A stretch of 64,000 bases of DNA, taken from positions 1 through 64,000 of the forward strand of contig QANT01007856.1 in NCBI GenBank assembly GCA_003254885.1. The letters run 5' to 3'. This DNA is from Purshia tridentata (taxonomy: Eukaryota > Streptophyta > Magnoliopsida > Rosales > Rosaceae). The notes beneath the pieces are model-generated. The model did no database searches, was not told where the DNA came from, and was given only the letters and a program-made list of their open reading frames with translations. Each line of letters starts with the position of its first letter. Position 1 is the stretch's first letter. The position numbers and the translations under genes are program-made. This document shows positions 62,911 through 64,000 of this stretch, piece by piece.

Positions 62911-63423
62911 ATGGCAAGCAGGCAGCTTATATTCTTCATCTCATCCCTCCTCATAACACTGGCCTTCCCTTCCACAACCGCCACCGAAGAGAATAAAATC
63001 GATGTGGTGGTGGAAGGCATGATCTATTGCCAGAGCTGTGCCCACTTTGGCTCATGGTCCTTGTCTGGCGCTGAGCCAATCCCTTCGGCTAAAGTCAGTG
63101 TCATCTGCAAGAACCACAAAGACCAAGTCAGCTTCTACAAGGCCTTTCAAACAAACGCCAATGGCTACTTCTATGCCCAGCTTGAAGGCTTCAAAATGGG
63201 ACACTCTCTCTTGGACCACCCCCTCCATGGGTGCCTTGTGAAACTTGTTTCTTCACCTCTTGAAAAATGCAACCTCCTCAGCAATGTCAATGATGGGCTA
63301 AATGGTGCCCCACTTCGTTATGAAAACAAGAGGTTGAAAGGGAGCAATTATGAGGCAGTGGTATATGCTGCAGGGCCTTTGGCTTTCCGTCCTTCTCATT
63401 GCCCTCCCAAAACTCACTCCTAA
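62911..63423 (+). CDS. Pollen Ole e 1 / extensin-like family, PRPL1 (MOP10)-like
   Basis: Small secreted cell-wall protein of 170 aa in one exon. A clear signal peptide (QLIFFISSLLITLAFPS) precedes the Ole e 1 domain: VVVEGMIYCQSCAHFGSWSL, AKVSVICKNHKD, FYKAFQTNANGYFYAQLEGF, HPLHGCLVKLVSSPLEKCNL. Conserved cysteines (YCQSC, ICK, GCL, KCN, HCPP) suit the disulfide pattern of the fold. The C-terminal tail ends RPSHCPPKTHS. Arabidopsis At5g05500 (PRPL1/MOP10), next to SYN1, is the likely counterpart; there the gene affects root-hair growth. Being near REC8 supports orthology. The start was chosen because it begins the signal peptide, 95 bases after a TATA box. Confidence 0.9.
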   Translation: MASRQLIFFISSLLITLAFPSTTATEENKIDVVVEGMIYCQSCAHFGSWSLSGAEPIPSAKVSVICKNHKDQVSFYKAFQTNANGYFYAQLEGFKMGHSLLDHPLHGCLVKLVSSPLEKCNLLSNVNDGLNGAPLRYENKRLKGSNYEAVVYAAGPLAFRPSHCPPKTHS

Positions 63424-63815
63424 TTTTCCAAACCAGCTGTTCTCTGACAAATTTACTTCTCAAATTTGATCTTTTGTATTTTTTTTCTTTCACTTTTTGT
63501 TTCTAAATGTAACTGGATTCGCATCAATTGTTTTGTTTCTTGAATAAACAGGTTTGTACTCTGCTGTTTGAAATGAAATGTTTCATTTGCACATATATAA
63601 TTTCTTTATACGGGACAAAATTCATGACATTGCAGGCATAATTCAGCTCGAACTTAAATTGGAAACTATGCAACAATTAGCGCAAGTACACAGAAACAAA
63701 AACAAAGGGCACGAATCGGTTTATATTGAGATTTCCAAATTTCAAGTAAAAGGGCTTACAACAACAAATTCAAAAATCTGTAGCACACTGCACACATATA
63801 GCAGTTGACATGTTC
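63424..63815. other. Convergent 3' spacer
   Basis: 3' UTR of the PRPL1-like gene (AATAAA at 63544) and likely 3' UTR of the minus-strand gene at the right edge. No other gene is seen. Confidence 0.55.
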
Positions 63816-64000
63816 CTAAAAGTCCAGTGGCATTCCAAACATCTTGTTGATCTCATCCATGGCCTCTTTTGTATTAACAGTAGCCTCAAACAAATCAGAA
63901 TGTATTGATTTTCCTGGTACATCTGGCATTTTCTGCACTTTTTTATGTTCCAAGTTATCATCAGGAAGTATGGAAAACCCGCCAAAATCTTTTTTCCTAT
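63816..64000 (-). CDS. 3' end of a gene entering from the right, possibly BUB1/BUBR1-like (Mad3/Bub1 family)
   Basis: One frame stays open from 64000 down to a stop at 63816. It reads KKDFGGFSILPDDNLEHKKV, then a charged stretch, and ends VNTKEAMDEINKMFGMPLDF. The NTKEAMDxxxxMF motif resembles repeats that I remember from plant BUB1/BUBR1 spindle-checkpoint proteins, but this is a weak recollection. No other domain is in view. It is either the last exon or part of it. The acceptor is outside the window. Confidence 0.45.
   Translation of the reverse strand, partial: RKKDFGGFSILPDDNLEHKKVQKMPDVPGKSIHSDLFEATVNTKEAMDEINKMFGMPLDF

Overview
This window is nuclear DNA from a flowering plant. It is AT-rich, has large introns with GT..AG borders, plant-type genes and many CT, AT and poly-A tracts. 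Several proteins look closest to what I remember of Rosaceae such as Prunus, but that is an impression and not a search result. Two ambiguous bases (10692 and 54300) sit beside homopolymers and look like assembly seams.

Layout from left to right. The window opens with the 3' end of a DEAD-box helicase of the RH18/Spb4 class (+), then a cytosolic endo-beta-N-acetylglucosaminidase (ENGase, +). After about 4 kb of repeat-bearing spacer comes an LBD transcription factor (-) whose 3' end is tandemly duplicated. A 6 kb gene-poor stretch follows, then plastid ferritin (+) with an IDRS-like iron-response box, 40S ribosomal protein S4 (-), and a multiple inositol polyphosphate phosphatase (+) that is divergent from RPS4. 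Next are an MCA/PLAC8-type protein (-), tRNA-Ser(CGA), eIF2-alpha (+), a PMT-family Golgi methyltransferase (+), an intronless PNGase A (-), and an MSP-domain/ankyrin protein (-). A spacer with a Mutator-type MITE and a dead receptor kinase fragment leads to the meiotic cohesin REC8/SYN1 (+). The right part holds an intronless glutaredoxin-like/CxxC protein (+), an LRR receptor pseudokinase (+), an Ole e 1/PRPL1-like secreted protein (+), and the last exon of a gene entering from the right edge (-).

The gene content looks like a merger of two Arabidopsis segments, recalled from general knowledge: At5g05450-At5g05500 (RH18, ENGase, eIF2-alpha, PNGase A, SYN1, PRPL1) and At2g40270-At2g40300 (receptor kinase, PMT23, eIF2-alpha, FER4). 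This suggests an ancestral order that Arabidopsis later duplicated and fractionated. ENGase and PNGase A are the two enzyme types that release free N-glycans in plants, and both lie here 31 kb apart. RPS4, eIF2-alpha and the tRNA form a small translation-related cluster with telo-box/site II promoter elements.

I found no convincing undescribed biological system. The window is mostly conserved housekeeping and developmental genes. The most useful oddities are the recent 165-bp duplication of the LBD 3' end, the MITE with a 10-bp target duplication, the pseudogene, the pseudokinase, the vapyrin-like protein and the C-terminal FDEL on the inositol phosphate phosphatase. Exon borders were set by eye from reading frame and splice dinucleotides. 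For every multi-exon gene whose whole CDS lies inside the window, the listed exons sum to a multiple of three; the helicase at the left edge and the gene at the right edge are partial.
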